NCBI GenBank assembly: GCA_902792905.1
Contig: CADBBH010000002.1
Location: forward strand, 62,001 to 126,000
Length of the DNA stretch: 64,000 bases
Origin: Oscillospiraceae bacterium
Lineage (GTDB): Bacteria > Bacillota > Clostridia > Oscillospirales > Acutalibacteraceae
Direction: 5' to 3'
Part shown: positions 41,548-50,355 of the stretch, one piece after another
Layout: every line of letters begins with the position of its first letter
Position numbering within the stretch: position 1 is the first letter of the stretch
Program-made: the position numbers and the translations under genes
Notes under the pieces: generated by a model
Seen by the model: the letters and a program-made list of their open reading frames with translations, nothing else
What the model was told of the DNA's origin: nothing
Databases searched by the model: none

Positions 41548-42189
41548 ATGAAAAGAATTATTGCTATACTATTGGCTTTTCTATGTGTTATGTCTGTTGC
41601 TTCATGCGGTGATAATAATACTGCTTTTGACGGCAAAACGAATTATTCCGAAGAAGAAAAAGAAACAGAACCCTTTGATGCGGGGCTCAGTATCCCTGAG
41701 TGGAATTCAAGAAAGGATACGGAATATAGATTCTATTCAGACGGGAATATAGAGTTCCTTCTTTATGGCGCAAATAACGCAACTTTGACTTCTAATTCAG
41801 TTGATAATGATTATGATGCTGAAGCATATAAGGATTATTTCGTTCATATAGATTCATCTTCTGCTGTTGTTGTATCGTCAGGCAATACGGAATTGAAAAC
41901 TTATATTAACGAAGACAATGAGTCTGTGACATTAGAATGCCGATTGATTAAAGTAAAAATGACTGTAAATGGGCATACGGATTCCGTCCTTTCGGGCGTG
42001 ATAATATCTGCCGATCCGATTCTGTATCTGGGAAACGATTATGAATCTAAAAAAACACTCACTCCTGCAAAGGCGGTAATCAAAGAAAACGGAGAATTCG
42101 TGATTACTGCTATGTATGAAGGTTATGCAGTTATTGGTGGAAACAATCCTTATTACAGTATAGACAGATTCGGATTCGATTTGAAATGA
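41548..42189 (+). CDS. Hypothetical lipoprotein
   Basis: This 213-residue protein has a lipoprotein signal peptide with lipobox VAS-Cys20, then a Glu/Thr-rich spacer and a beta-rich domain. It has no recognised family. The gene is AT-rich compared with neighbours. No good ribosome site precedes the ATG (the region reads AATTAGAATCATT), so the start or expression level is uncertain. The protein should be anchored to the outer face of the membrane. Confidence 0.75.
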   Translation: MKRIIAILLAFLCVMSVASCGDNNTAFDGKTNYSEEEKETEPFDAGLSIPEWNSRKDTEYRFYSDGNIEFLLYGANNATLTSNSVDNDYDAEAYKDYFVHIDSSSAVVVSSGNTELKTYINEDNESVTLECRLIKVKMTVNGHTDSVLSGVIISADPILYLGNDYESKKTLTPAKAVIKENGEFVITAMYEGYAVIGGNNPYYSIDRFGFDLK

Positions 42190-42300
42190 ATAATGCTTTT
42201 TGTAACACGGGATGAAAAAACGTGTAATAAGGAAAACATAACCACAGCTGTTGTGATTAAGACAGCTTAATATTTATATATTACATTATATGAGGACAAT

Positions 42301-43419
42301 ATGATTTTTAAGAATGCTTTGGCGTATCTCGGAAGAGAGCGCGGATTTGTAAAGACCGATATAAAAATAAACGATGAAAGAATCGAGTCCGTCGGCAACT
42401 GCACTGAAAGCGGAGAGGATTGCGAGGGCAAAGTGATTCTTCCCGGTTTCATAGATATCCATATTCACGGCTGCAACGGAGCCGACTGCACCGATGGGAA
42501 TCCGCGAAGCGCCGGAGAGATGAGCCGGTATCTCGCTTCCAGGGGAGTAACTTCTTTCTGCCCTGCAACAATGACGGTTGATGAAATGCTGCTGCGAGAT
42601 TCTTTTGTCTTCATCCGGGAGACGATGGGGAAAGAAGAGGGAGCTTATATTCACGGTATCAATATGGAAGGACCTTTTATATCTCCGGCAAAAAAAGGCG
42701 CGCAGTCGGAAAAGAATATCCGTAATCCCGATATCGGTCTCTTTCGTGAGCTCAACGAAATCTGCCCGGTCAAGCTTGTAGATATAGCTCCCGAAATGCC
42801 GGGCGCGGATGAATTTATCGAAGAGGCAAAAGATATATGCACAGTTTCCGCGGCACACACCGCAACAGGCTATGAGGAAGCGGTCAAAGCTTTTGATAAG
42901 GGAATAACTCATGTGACTCATCTTTTCAATGCAATGACTCAGTTCGGTTCAAGAGAGCCCGGACTTGTCGGCGCGGCATTCGATTATAAAAAGAATGAGA
43001 TAATGTGCGAGCTTATCTGCGACGGAATCCATATTGCTCCCGCATCGCTTCGTACTGCATTTTCAATTCTGGGAAACAGAGCGGTTGTCATAAGCGATGC
43101 CATGGCGGCATCGGGATTACCGGACGGCGTATACTCGCTCGGCGGTCAGAAGGTTATTAAGCAGGGAGCAGCCCGTCTTCCGGACGGCACACTTGCAGGC
43201 TCCGCCACAGATTTGTTCTCGGAATTCCGCAATCTTATCTCATTCGGCATACCGTTTGACGATATATTATATGCGCTTACCCTGAATCCGGCCCGCTCGA
43301 TAGGGGTTGACGGTCTAACAGGAAGCATATCCGAAGGTAAAAACGCAGATTTAATTGTCCTGGATGAGAAGATGGAGAGCATTAAGGCAGTAATTGTCAA
43401 AGGCAGAAAAGTGTTTTGA
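42301..43419 (+). CDS. nagA: N-acetylglucosamine-6-phosphate deacetylase
   Basis: This 372-residue amidohydrolase removes acetate from GlcNAc-6-P for amino-sugar recycling. Metal and substrate motifs are GFIDIHIHGCNGADC, MEGPFISPAKKGAQ, AAHTATGYEEA, HLFNAM and VISDAMAASG. The ATG follows GAGGAC. nagB is not adjacent, and the gene stands alone between a lipoprotein gene and a terminator. Confidence 0.95.
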   Translation: MIFKNALAYLGRERGFVKTDIKINDERIESVGNCTESGEDCEGKVILPGFIDIHIHGCNGADCTDGNPRSAGEMSRYLASRGVTSFCPATMTVDEMLLRDSFVFIRETMGKEEGAYIHGINMEGPFISPAKKGAQSEKNIRNPDIGLFRELNEICPVKLVDIAPEMPGADEFIEEAKDICTVSAAHTATGYEEAVKAFDKGITHVTHLFNAMTQFGSREPGLVGAAFDYKKNEIMCELICDGIHIAPASLRTAFSILGNRAVVISDAMAASGLPDGVYSLGGQKVIKQGAARLPDGTLAGSATDLFSEFRNLISFGIPFDDILYALTLNPARSIGVDGLTGSISEGKNADLIVLDEKMESIKAVIVKGRKVF

Positions 43420-43433
43420 AAGAAAAACTGCAA

Positions 43434-43467
43434 AAACCGGTTGATTTATGCAACCGGTTTATTTTTA
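43434..43467 (+). terminator. nagA terminator
   Basis: Arms AAACCGGTTG and CAACCGGTTT with a 7-base loop are followed by ATTTTTATT. Confidence 0.9.
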
Positions 43468-43747
43468 TTCAAAGAGAGCAGCTTGTAAAGGCAACACACT
43501 TTACAGACAACAGCCGTAAAGTATGCCGCCTTTCAAATGTGAAAAACCCGGTGAAAAATGTGAAAAAATCCCCGAATATTATTCTAAAAACGAATAAAAA
43601 TCGTAAAGTTATTCACTTTACGATAATTTTTAGTTCTAAATAAGGATAATAATCCAGTCTGAAGTGTGAATATTTTTTGCAGGGATGCCGCATTATACAT
43701 TCAAAAATCTGATATTTTTCTGCAAAATCCGGCCTGAAATGAAAATA
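43468..43747. other. Non-coding gap before the BlaI-like gene
   Basis: No gene is visible. The most striking element is the perfect palindrome at 43600-43624 (listed separately). CTTTAC (43498) and GTAAAG (43515) repeat its arms at a distance. The rest is AT-rich and without convincing structure. Confidence 0.45.
43600..43624. repeat. Perfect 9-bp inverted repeat
   Basis: ATCGTAAAG and CTTTACGAT are exact reverse complements separated by 7 bases and followed by AATTTTT. It may be an operator or a weak terminator. The same CTTTAC/GTAAAG words occur about 100 bases upstream. Confidence 0.6.
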
Positions 43748-43800
43748 TTGACAAAAAGGTCTATATGTGATAGACTGAATAGGTCTAATAGTCATAGACC
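43748..43800 (+). promoter_or_regulatory. Promoter with twin GTCTA-N7-TAGAC operators
   Basis: TTGACA (43748-43753), a 17-base spacer and TAGACT (43771-43776) form the promoter. Operator one GTCTA-N7-TAGAC (43759-43775) overlaps the spacer and -10 box. Operator two (43783-43799) has the same geometry and covers the start site, 24 bases away centre to centre. It precedes a BlaI/MecI-type repressor gene, pointing to autorepression. Confidence 0.78.
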
Positions 43801-43833
43801 ATATATTAATGTCACACAGAGGCGGTTTTTTCT

Positions 43834-44196
43834 ATGAAAAATGTGTTGAGCCCTTCGGAACTCAAACTCCTTGATATTATTTGGCAGAATGAGCCTGTCA
43901 GGTCCGGGAGACTGTCCGCAATATGTCTCTCCGAAGCAGGTTGGAAGAAGTCCACAGTCTATACGATTCTTAAAAACCTCCGCGATTGGGAATATATTTC
44001 AAATGATAAAGGAAATGTAACATCTCTGATTTCAAAGCAGGATTATTATCATACTTTGGCGAAGGAATTCGTGGATAAATATTTCAATTCATCATTTGCC
44101 GAATTTACGGCCGCTTATTCCGACGGTGTTCATCTTGCACGTGAGGATATTCTCGCTTGCTATGATGCTGTAAAAAATTACCGCGCAAAATTCTGA
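43834..44196 (+). CDS. BlaI/MecI/CopY-family transcriptional repressor
   Basis: This 120-residue protein has the penicillinase-repressor fold. An N-terminal winged helix (SPSELKLLDIIWQNEPVRSGRL, then KKSTVYTILKNLRDWEYIS, about 5-65) is followed by a helical dimerisation part (about 80-120). Family members repress beta-lactamase, PBP2a or copper genes until an anti-repressor protease cuts them. No BlaR1/MecR1 protease or obvious target gene lies next to it; the following gene is DUF2804. GAGGCGG precedes the ATG. Operators in its promoter suggest self-control. Confidence 0.88.
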   Translation: MKNVLSPSELKLLDIIWQNEPVRSGRLSAICLSEAGWKKSTVYTILKNLRDWEYISNDKGNVTSLISKQDYYHTLAKEFVDKYFNSSFAEFTAAYSDGVHLAREDILACYDAVKNYRAKF

Positions 44197-44203
44197 AAAA
44201 CTG

Positions 44204-44232
44204 TTGATTTGGTTTCGGCGATGTGATAGTAT
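44204..44232 (+). promoter_or_regulatory. Promoter of DUF2804 gene
   Basis: TTGATT (44204-44209), a 17-base spacer and TAGTAT (44227-44232) lie about 40 bases before the start codon. Confidence 0.62.
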
Positions 44233-44273
44233 TTTTAAGGAAATAATTTCAATAAAATGAGAGGGGAATATTT

Positions 44274-45347
44274 ATGGAAAGAACTTACAAGAGCTTCCGC
44301 GAATGGGCGTCGCCCAGCAAACAGACCGAATACACTCAGCCGACTGCTCTTCTTGGCAAGGGCGGCAGCCTGCTTGCAAAAGGCTGGGCAAGGCACAATG
44401 TCTTTGATTACGACCGCTATGCTGTCAGAAAAGTAATGCGCCGTAAAGAGTGGGATTTTTATCAGATCTGCAACCGTAATTATATGGCCCAGATCAGCTG
44501 CGCGAATATTTCGCTTGGCGGTTATGTTTCTGCGGTGCTTGTCGATTTGCAGAACGGTAAAGTGGTCTGCAATAAGATGTCTCCGTTCCTCGGCGGCAAG
44601 GACAGGATAGTTCTGCCTCCGAAAGGCGATGTTCCCAATAATGTCAAGTATAAAATCGGTTCCGCAGAATTTGAATTCGATACAAAAGAGGATTCACGCA
44701 CCGTGTGGTTCAAAATGGGCGATGTCGAGTGCAGCTTTCAGATGGATATTATGCCCGGCCTCGAGAATATCACGACAGTTCTTCCATTCAAGGATTTCCC
44801 CGACAGATATTTCATGACCACCAAGCAGAATTCAATGCCCTGCGCCGGTACATTCAAGATGGGCTCAGAGACTGTTGAATTCTCAAAGGATGATACATTT
44901 GCCGTTCTCGACTGGGGCAGAGTCAACACTCCTTACAGTCTTGTCTGGTATTGGGGCAACGGCTCGACCTATCTGACCGATGCCGAAGGAAACAAGCATA
45001 TTTTCGGCTTTGAAATTACCTGGGGAATCGGCGATGAGAGCAACGCTACCGAAACCTGCATGTTCTATGACGGCAAGGCTCATAAATTCGGCGCTGTCGA
45101 TGTCGAAACCTTCCCGAAGCCCGATAAATATATGGAGCCCTGGCATATAGTCTCCGAAGACGGCAGATTTGATATGACAATGGAGTCGTTTCACGATCAT
45201 CACAGCGATCTCAACGTCGGCGTAATGAGAATGCACAGCCATCAGGTTCACGGAATCTGGCACGGCACCTGCATTCTTGACGACGGCACAAAGCTTGAAA
45301 TCAAAGATATGTACGCTTTCTGCGAATATGTAGAAAACCGTTGGTAA
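44274..45347 (+). CDS. DUF2804 family protein
   Basis: This 357-residue soluble protein matches the DUF2804 pattern: an N-terminal GKGGSLLAKGWARHN segment, CNRNYMAQIS, VLDWGRVNTPYSLVWYWGNGS and FGFEITWGIGD in the middle, and many Trp, Phe and His residues. No catalytic site is known for the family. GAGGGG lies before the ATG. It has its own promoter and terminator and no functional neighbours. A lipocalin-like or tocopherol-cyclase-like fold has been discussed for such proteins, but this is not decided here. Confidence 0.88.
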   Translation: MERTYKSFREWASPSKQTEYTQPTALLGKGGSLLAKGWARHNVFDYDRYAVRKVMRRKEWDFYQICNRNYMAQISCANISLGGYVSAVLVDLQNGKVVCNKMSPFLGGKDRIVLPPKGDVPNNVKYKIGSAEFEFDTKEDSRTVWFKMGDVECSFQMDIMPGLENITTVLPFKDFPDRYFMTTKQNSMPCAGTFKMGSETVEFSKDDTFAVLDWGRVNTPYSLVWYWGNGSTYLTDAEGNKHIFGFEITWGIGDESNATETCMFYDGKAHKFGAVDVETFPKPDKYMEPWHIVSEDGRFDMTMESFHDHHSDLNVGVMRMHSHQVHGIWHGTCILDDGTKLEIKDMYAFCEYVENRW

Positions 45348-45360
45348 AGTAAGAAATCTG

Positions 45361-45395
45361 ACGGACCGGGAGAAGTCGCTTCCGGTCCGTTTTTG
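45361..45395 (+). terminator. Terminator after DUF2804 gene
   Basis: Arms ACGGACCGG and CCGGTCCGT with a 12-base loop are followed by TTTTTGATATT. Confidence 0.9.
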
Positions 45396-45414
45396 ATATT
45401 ATAGTATATATATC

Positions 45415-45443
45415 TTGACAATAATGAAATTATAGTATAAAAT
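45415..45443 (+). promoter_or_regulatory. Promoter of sigma-like fusion gene
   Basis: TTGACA (45415-45420), a 17-base spacer and TAAAAT (45438-45443) lie about 47 bases before the GTG start. Confidence 0.7.
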
Positions 45444-45490
45444 ATTTTTATCTATGGCTCTGAAATAACTTACAGATTGGAGTGTAAAAA

Positions 45491-47440
45491 GTGAACGAAG
45501 AATTAGTCCGCTATGTCAATGCAGCCGCAGCCGGCGAAACAGACGCAATTGCTAAGCTCTATTCGCTGACCCTGAAATCATCTTTTTATCTTGCGTTCAG
45601 GCTCTGCGGTAATGTCGAAGAGGCGCTCAATATCACCAAGAACGCATATACGAGAGTCTTCTGCACGATTGACCGCTTAAAGAAGCCCGATGCTTTTGAA
45701 ATCTATATGAGGCAGAACATTGCCGCCGTCTATAAAGAAGGCCGCAAATTCACCTTCGGCGATGCTGTTGCAGATACACCCGAGGGTAAGCTTGAGTTTC
45801 TCTCTGAGGATGTCTATGAAGATCCCTCGAAGACGGCCAAAGCTCTTGCGGCTGTTATGGGCTTGAGTGATGAGCTGAGAGCCGCTGTTGTGCTTCACTA
45901 TTTCAGCGGTATGCCCGTTGCTCCTCTTGCGAGATACCTCAATGTTTCCGAATCAACGGCAAATTCCGTTCTTGCCAAGGCAAAGGAAGTCATCTTTGAG
46001 AAAAGCGGCAGCTCCGAGCCCGGTATTGAATCGGCCGGAAAGCTTCCTGTACTCAACAGAATTTTCAGGCGCGAGGCCGAAACGGTCCGCCTCAACCCCA
46101 CCGATGTCAGGGATATGTTTACTTACATTATGGATAAGTATCAGACCTTCAGACAGGTGGAAACAGCGCGAAACGGCAGTTCCGGTCCGCAGATTCCGCC
46201 GAGAAGCGAAAGCACTTCATCGGGTGAGGAAATCAATTTTGATAATTTTGTTGATGTTCCTGTTGAGAATAACCCCGTTAATGCCGGCGGCTCACTGATT
46301 GACAGAGTCAAGGATTTCATAAAGAATTTTGATATCAGGAAAGACTGGAAAGCGGTCCTTATCGCTCTTGCGGCGCTGATTATTCTTATTCTCATCATTT
46401 CCGGCATTGCCAAGGCCGGAAAGGGCAAGGATAACAATCAGGGTATCAATAACGGCTCCACACAGACTGTTGATGTCAAAGATATCGAAGCAAACTGGAT
46501 GGATACCGGTCTTGAGGACTGCGAAGAGATATACTATCTCAACGAGTATATGTGCGGCTTCAGATCCGCCACCACCAAGAAATACGGCGTTCTCGATTAT
46601 CAGGGCAATATCCTGATTCAGCCGATATATGATAACAGATTCAAGCCCTGCGGCATCGGCAGAGATTATAACGGCTCGATGAAATATCATATCGTTCTCG
46701 AGATTGACAAGGTTGAATACTATGTCAATTATTCAAACGGTAAGGCTGAACTCGGCGGTGTTCACCAGAGCCATTCCGTTGAAAGCGATGATTTCCCGCA
46801 GGATGCGAAATATGATGAGCGCGACAGATACTTTGAGGGTTATGCCGCTGCCGAGAAAAACGGCAAGTGGGGCTATATTGACCAGAACGGCAAGCGTGTT
46901 ATCAGCTATCAGTATCAACCGGTCAATATCACCACCGACGGCAATCTCAATAAATACAGCAAATATAATTGCGATTACTGCAGACCTGTTACCGGCGGTC
47001 TTGTACCCGTCAAGAAGGACGGTCTTATGGGCATAGTCAATCTTAAGAATGATGTTGTCGCAGATTTCCTGTTTACTGTTATTATGCCGGGTAAAGACGG
47101 CGTATTCATTGCCCAGAAGGACGGCAAGTGGGGCTTTATTGTCACGGGTGAAGCCGCAAAGACCTTTACTCCTCATTATCTGCTTGACGCTTCCGGTGAT
47201 GTAACCACCGATCCCGCAGGAACCGAAAAATACTATATCGTAAACGGCGTCGGAGGCATAAACTTCAGAGAAGATGCCGATCAGAACGCGCTCAAGAAGG
47301 GCGAAATTCCCACAGGCACCAGACTCAAGAGTCTCGGCACCAAGGTCGCCGCAGACGGCAAAATCTGGCTCAAGACGGAATTCAACGGTCAGATAGGTTA
47401 TGTTTCGATGAACCTCGTATTAGAGGATACAAATTCATAA
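45491..47440 (+). CDS. Sigma-factor-like protein fused to membrane helix, WG repeats and SH3 domain
   Basis: This 649-residue protein starts at GTG after TTGGAGTG. Residues 1-75 resemble ECF sigma region 2 (helical; AFRLCGNVEEALNITKNAYTRVF). Residues about 122-172 form a sigma region 4 helix-turn-helix (LSDELRAAVVLHYFSGMPVAPLARYL, then VSESTANSVLAKAKE). A Ser/Pro/Asn linker leads to one membrane helix (about 286-305). Outside come at least four WG-type beta repeats (KYGVLDYQGNILIQPIYD, KWGYIDQNGKRVI, LMGIVNLKND, KWGFIVTGE; about 363-560) and a C-terminal bacterial SH3-like domain (about 580-645, GGINFREDADQNALKKGEI). The cytoplasmic DNA-binding half plus extracellular wall-binding half suggest a one-protein signal transducer. 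Whether it still binds core RNA polymerase is unknown. Confidence 0.85.
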   Translation: MNEELVRYVNAAAAGETDAIAKLYSLTLKSSFYLAFRLCGNVEEALNITKNAYTRVFCTIDRLKKPDAFEIYMRQNIAAVYKEGRKFTFGDAVADTPEGKLEFLSEDVYEDPSKTAKALAAVMGLSDELRAAVVLHYFSGMPVAPLARYLNVSESTANSVLAKAKEVIFEKSGSSEPGIESAGKLPVLNRIFRREAETVRLNPTDVRDMFTYIMDKYQTFRQVETARNGSSGPQIPPRSESTSSGEEINFDNFVDVPVENNPVNAGGSLIDRVKDFIKNFDIRKDWKAVLIALAALIILILIISGIAKAGKGKDNNQGINNGSTQTVDVKDIEANWMDTGLEDCEEIYYLNEYMCGFRSATTKKYGVLDYQGNILIQPIYDNRFKPCGIGRDYNGSMKYHIVLEIDKVEYYVNYSNGKAELGGVHQSHSVESDDFPQDAKYDERDRYFEGYAAAEKNGKWGYIDQNGKRVISYQYQPVNITTDGNLNKYSKYNCDYCRPVTGGLVPVKKDGLMGIVNLKNDVVADFLFTVIMPGKDGVFIAQKDGKWGFIVTGEAAKTFTPHYLLDASGDVTTDPAGTEKYYIVNGVGGINFREDADQNALKKGEIPTGTRLKSLGTKVAADGKIWLKTEFNGQIGYVSMNLVLEDTNS

Positions 47441-47448
47441 ATTGCTTT

Positions 47449-47668
47449 GACGGAGAAGAATTCCCGGTTTCACACAGAGAGGCCGCAGGCGCTGAGAAGC
47501 GGCTGTGAATAAAACCGGGGAGAGCCGCTCCCGAGCTCCGTTCCGACGAGGAACGGCGTGCAATCGCGTTAAGATAAATCAAGTGGTGCATCTGCGCAAT
47601 TTGGGTGGTACCGCGGTTCGAAATGAATCGTCCCAACCGAATTCCATATTTGCACCATTTTTTTATTT
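47449..47668 (+). promoter_or_regulatory. T-box riboswitch controlling alaS
   Basis: The T-box sequence AATTTGGGTGGTACCGCG (47598-47615) and the CGTCCC partner (47629-47634) are present. Stem I starts with GACGGAGAAG and holds the conserved AGAGAGG. A stem III hairpin CCGTTCC/GGAACGG lies at 47538-47556. The terminator arms are TGGTGCA (47584) and TGCACCA (47651), followed by TTTTTTT. The UGGU bulge fits the ACCA end of tRNA-Ala. Ala codons GCC/GCT occur near 47524-47529, but the specifier was not resolved. Confidence 0.9.
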
Positions 47669-47704
47669 TTATGTAAAAATTTCCCGCATTGGAGGTAGAT
47701 TAAA

Positions 47705-50344
47705 ATGCAATGGATGGGATTAAACGAGATAAGAGAAAAGTATCTCGGATATTTTGAATCAAAGGGGCATCTGAGGATGCCGAGCTTTTCGCTCGTTCCT
47801 CAGGGAGACAAGAGCCTTCTGCTTATCAATGCAGGCATGGCTCCGCTCAAGAAGTATTTCACGGGCGAGGTGACTCCTCCCTGCCCGAGAGTCACGACCT
47901 GCCAGAAGTGCATAAGAACTCCCGATATTGAGAGAGTCGGCATCACCGCGCGTCACGGTACTTATTTTGAGATGCTCGGCAATTTCTCATTCGGCGATTA
48001 TTTCAAGCATGAGTCGATTGCCTGGGCATGGGAATTCTGCACCAAAGTTATGGAGATGCCCGTTGATAAGCTCTATGTCACCGTCTATCTTGAGGATGAC
48101 GAGGCATATGATATCTGGGCTGATGAGATAGGAGTTGACCCGAGTCATATCTCCCGCCTCGGCAAAGAGGACAATTTCTGGGAGCACGGCGCAGGTCCCT
48201 GCGGTCCCTGTTCCGAAATCTATTTTGACAGAGGCGAAAAATACGGTTGCGGCAAGCCCGACTGCGCGCCCGGATGCGACTGCGACAGATTTACCGAGTT
48301 CTGGAATGTTGTTTTCTCCCAGTTTGAGAATGACGGCAACAATAATTATACTCCGCTCAAGCATAAGAATATCGATACCGGCATGGGCCTTGAGAGACTT
48401 GCCTGCATAATGCAGGGCGTTGACAATCTCTTTGAGGTTGATACTGTGCAGAATATAATGAAGCATATAATTGACATAGCCGGAGTCAAATACCACGATA
48501 ACGAGAAAAACGATGTCTCCCTGCGCGTAATTACCGATCATATAAGAAGCACCACATTTATGATCGGCGACGGTGTTATGCCTTCAAACGAGGGCAGGGG
48601 ATATGTCCTCCGCCGTCTGCTCAGAAGAGCGGCGCGTCACGGAAGACTGCTCGGTATCAAAGGCACTTTCCTTTATAAGGTTGCCGAAACTGTCATTAAA
48701 GAAAACGAGAGCGCTTATCCCAATCTTGTAGAAAAGCACGATCTGATAGTAAAGGTTATCAAGGCGGAGGAAGAAAACTTCAACAAGACCATCGACACAG
48801 GTCTTAATCTGCTTGAGAATATGATTGAAAAGAGCGATTCGAACGTGCTCTCCGGTTCGGATGCTTTCAAGCTTCAGGATACCTACGGTTTCCCGATTGA
48901 TCTTACAAAAGAACTCCTTGCCGAAAAGGGTATGACCGTGCTGATCGATGAATATGAGAAGCTCTATGCCGAGAGCAGAGCGGCAGCCAGAGCGGCGAGA
49001 AAGGATGCCGGCGCAGAGGCCTGGAAGGGCGGCAGCGCATCCCTCAAGGATATCGAAAAGACAGAGTTCCTCGGCTATACTCAGAATGAATGCGACGCCG
49101 AAATAAAGGCGATTATCATTGACGGCGAGCGGGCAGAGGTTATTGAAGGAGATACTCAGGCGGCAATAGTTCTCGACAGGACCGTATTCTACGGCGAGAG
49201 CGGTGGCCAGGTCGGCGACACGGGCATACTCAATTTTGTTGACGACAGTGCATTTGAAGTTGAAGCAACCCAGAAGACAGCGGACGGTCATATTCTCCAT
49301 ATCGGAAGAGCTGTATCGGGCAGCGATATAGCTGTCGGTCAGGCGGTCCACGCCCATATTGATACCGGGAAACGCGCTGCGACAACGCGCAATCATACCG
49401 CGGCGCATCTGCTTCAGGCGGCGCTGCGTGAAACGCTCGGAACTCACTGCGAGCAGGCAGGTCAGCTTGTAAATCCGCACGCCGTAAGATTTGACTTCAC
49501 GCATTTCTCGGCACTTACGAGTGAAGAGCTTCAGATAATTGAAGACAGAGTAAACGAAGTTATCCTCGAAGGTATTCCCGTTACAACCGAAGAAATGCCC
49601 ATTGAAGAGGCAAAGAAGCTCGGCGCGATGGCGCTTTTCGGTGAGAAATACGGCAATATAGTCAGAGTTGTCAGAGCGGGCGATTATTCAATCGAGCTCT
49701 GCGGCGGTACTCATGCGGATAATACCGGCAAACTCGGACTTTTCAAAATAGTTTCAGAATCGTCTGTAGCGGCCGGCGTACGCCGTATAGAAGGCGTCAC
49801 GGGTACCGGAGTTATGGAGTATATCAAGCAGAATATCGAGCTTATCAGGAATACGGCTGCTGCGATGAAACTTGCGAATCCCGCAGAAATCGACAAGAGA
49901 GCGGCTTCGCTTGTTGCCGAAATCAAGGCGGATGAAAAAGAGATTGAAAAACTCAGGGGCGAAATTTCGTCAATGAAGACCGGTGACCTTATGCAGAATG
50001 CGGTTCAGGTCGGAGATTTCAAGCTTATCACTGCCACTGTTGAAGGTGTGAATCCCGGCGAACTCAGAAATATGGCCGATAAAGCTAAGGATGACGAATC
50101 GCTCGTTATGTTCATCTGCGGAATAAATGAAGAAAAAACAGGCGCCAATTTTGCATGCGCCTGCGGTAAGAAAGCTGTTTCATCCGGTGCTCACGCGGGA
50201 AATCTGGTCAAGAAAATTGCCTCACTGGCGGGCGGTTCCGGTGGCGGCAGACCCGACAGCGCAATGGCCGGAACAAAGGACATATCAAATATCGGGAGCG
50301 CTATGGCTGCCGTAGCCGATGCTCTCGCTGAAATGCTTAAATAA
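47705..50344 (+). CDS. alaS: Alanyl-tRNA synthetase
   Basis: This 879-residue class II synthetase charges tRNA-Ala. The catalytic domain begins GLNEIREKYLGYFESKGH and has CQKCIRTPDIERVG and RHGTYFEMLGNFSFGDYFK. The editing domain carries HTAAHLLQAALRE and the distal zinc motif CGGTHADNTG. The C-terminal C-Ala domain ends with SGGGRPDSAMAG. GGAGGTAG precedes the ATG. Expression is set by the T-box just upstream. An operon with the HIT and phosphoribosyltransferase genes follows. Confidence 0.98.
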   Translation: MQWMGLNEIREKYLGYFESKGHLRMPSFSLVPQGDKSLLLINAGMAPLKKYFTGEVTPPCPRVTTCQKCIRTPDIERVGITARHGTYFEMLGNFSFGDYFKHESIAWAWEFCTKVMEMPVDKLYVTVYLEDDEAYDIWADEIGVDPSHISRLGKEDNFWEHGAGPCGPCSEIYFDRGEKYGCGKPDCAPGCDCDRFTEFWNVVFSQFENDGNNNYTPLKHKNIDTGMGLERLACIMQGVDNLFEVDTVQNIMKHIIDIAGVKYHDNEKNDVSLRVITDHIRSTTFMIGDGVMPSNEGRGYVLRRLLRRAARHGRLLGIKGTFLYKVAETVIKENESAYPNLVEKHDLIVKVIKAEEENFNKTIDTGLNLLENMIEKSDSNVLSGSDAFKLQDTYGFPIDLTKELLAEKGMTVLIDEYEKLYAESRAAARAARKDAGAEAWKGGSASLKDIEKTEFLGYTQNECDAEIKAIIIDGERAEVIEGDTQAAIVLDRTVFYGESGGQVGDTGILNFVDDSAFEVEATQKTADGHILHIGRAVSGSDIAVGQAVHAHIDTGKRAATTRNHTAAHLLQAALRETLGTHCEQAGQLVNPHAVRFDFTHFSALTSEELQIIEDRVNEVILEGIPVTTEEMPIEEAKKLGAMALFGEKYGNIVRVVRAGDYSIELCGGTHADNTGKLGLFKIVSESSVAAGVRRIEGVTGTGVMEYIKQNIELIRNTAAAMKLANPAEIDKRAASLVAEIKADEKEIEKLRGEISSMKTGDLMQNAVQVGDFKLITATVEGVNPGELRNMADKAKDDESLVMFICGINEEKTGANFACACGKKAVSSGAHAGNLVKKIASLAGGSGGGRPDSAMAGTKDISNIGSAMAAVADALAEMLK

Positions 50345-50355
50345 GGAGAGAGATT

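Noticed and set aside
42190..42300. Possible riboswitch or terminator before nagA
   Set aside because: The short inverted words (ACACG/CGTGT, AGCTGT/ACAGCT) do not form a stable terminator or a recognised amino-sugar riboswitch.
48584..49504. 306-codon minus-strand frame inside alaS
   Set aside because: Antisense shadow of alaS, with no start signal and no conserved motif.
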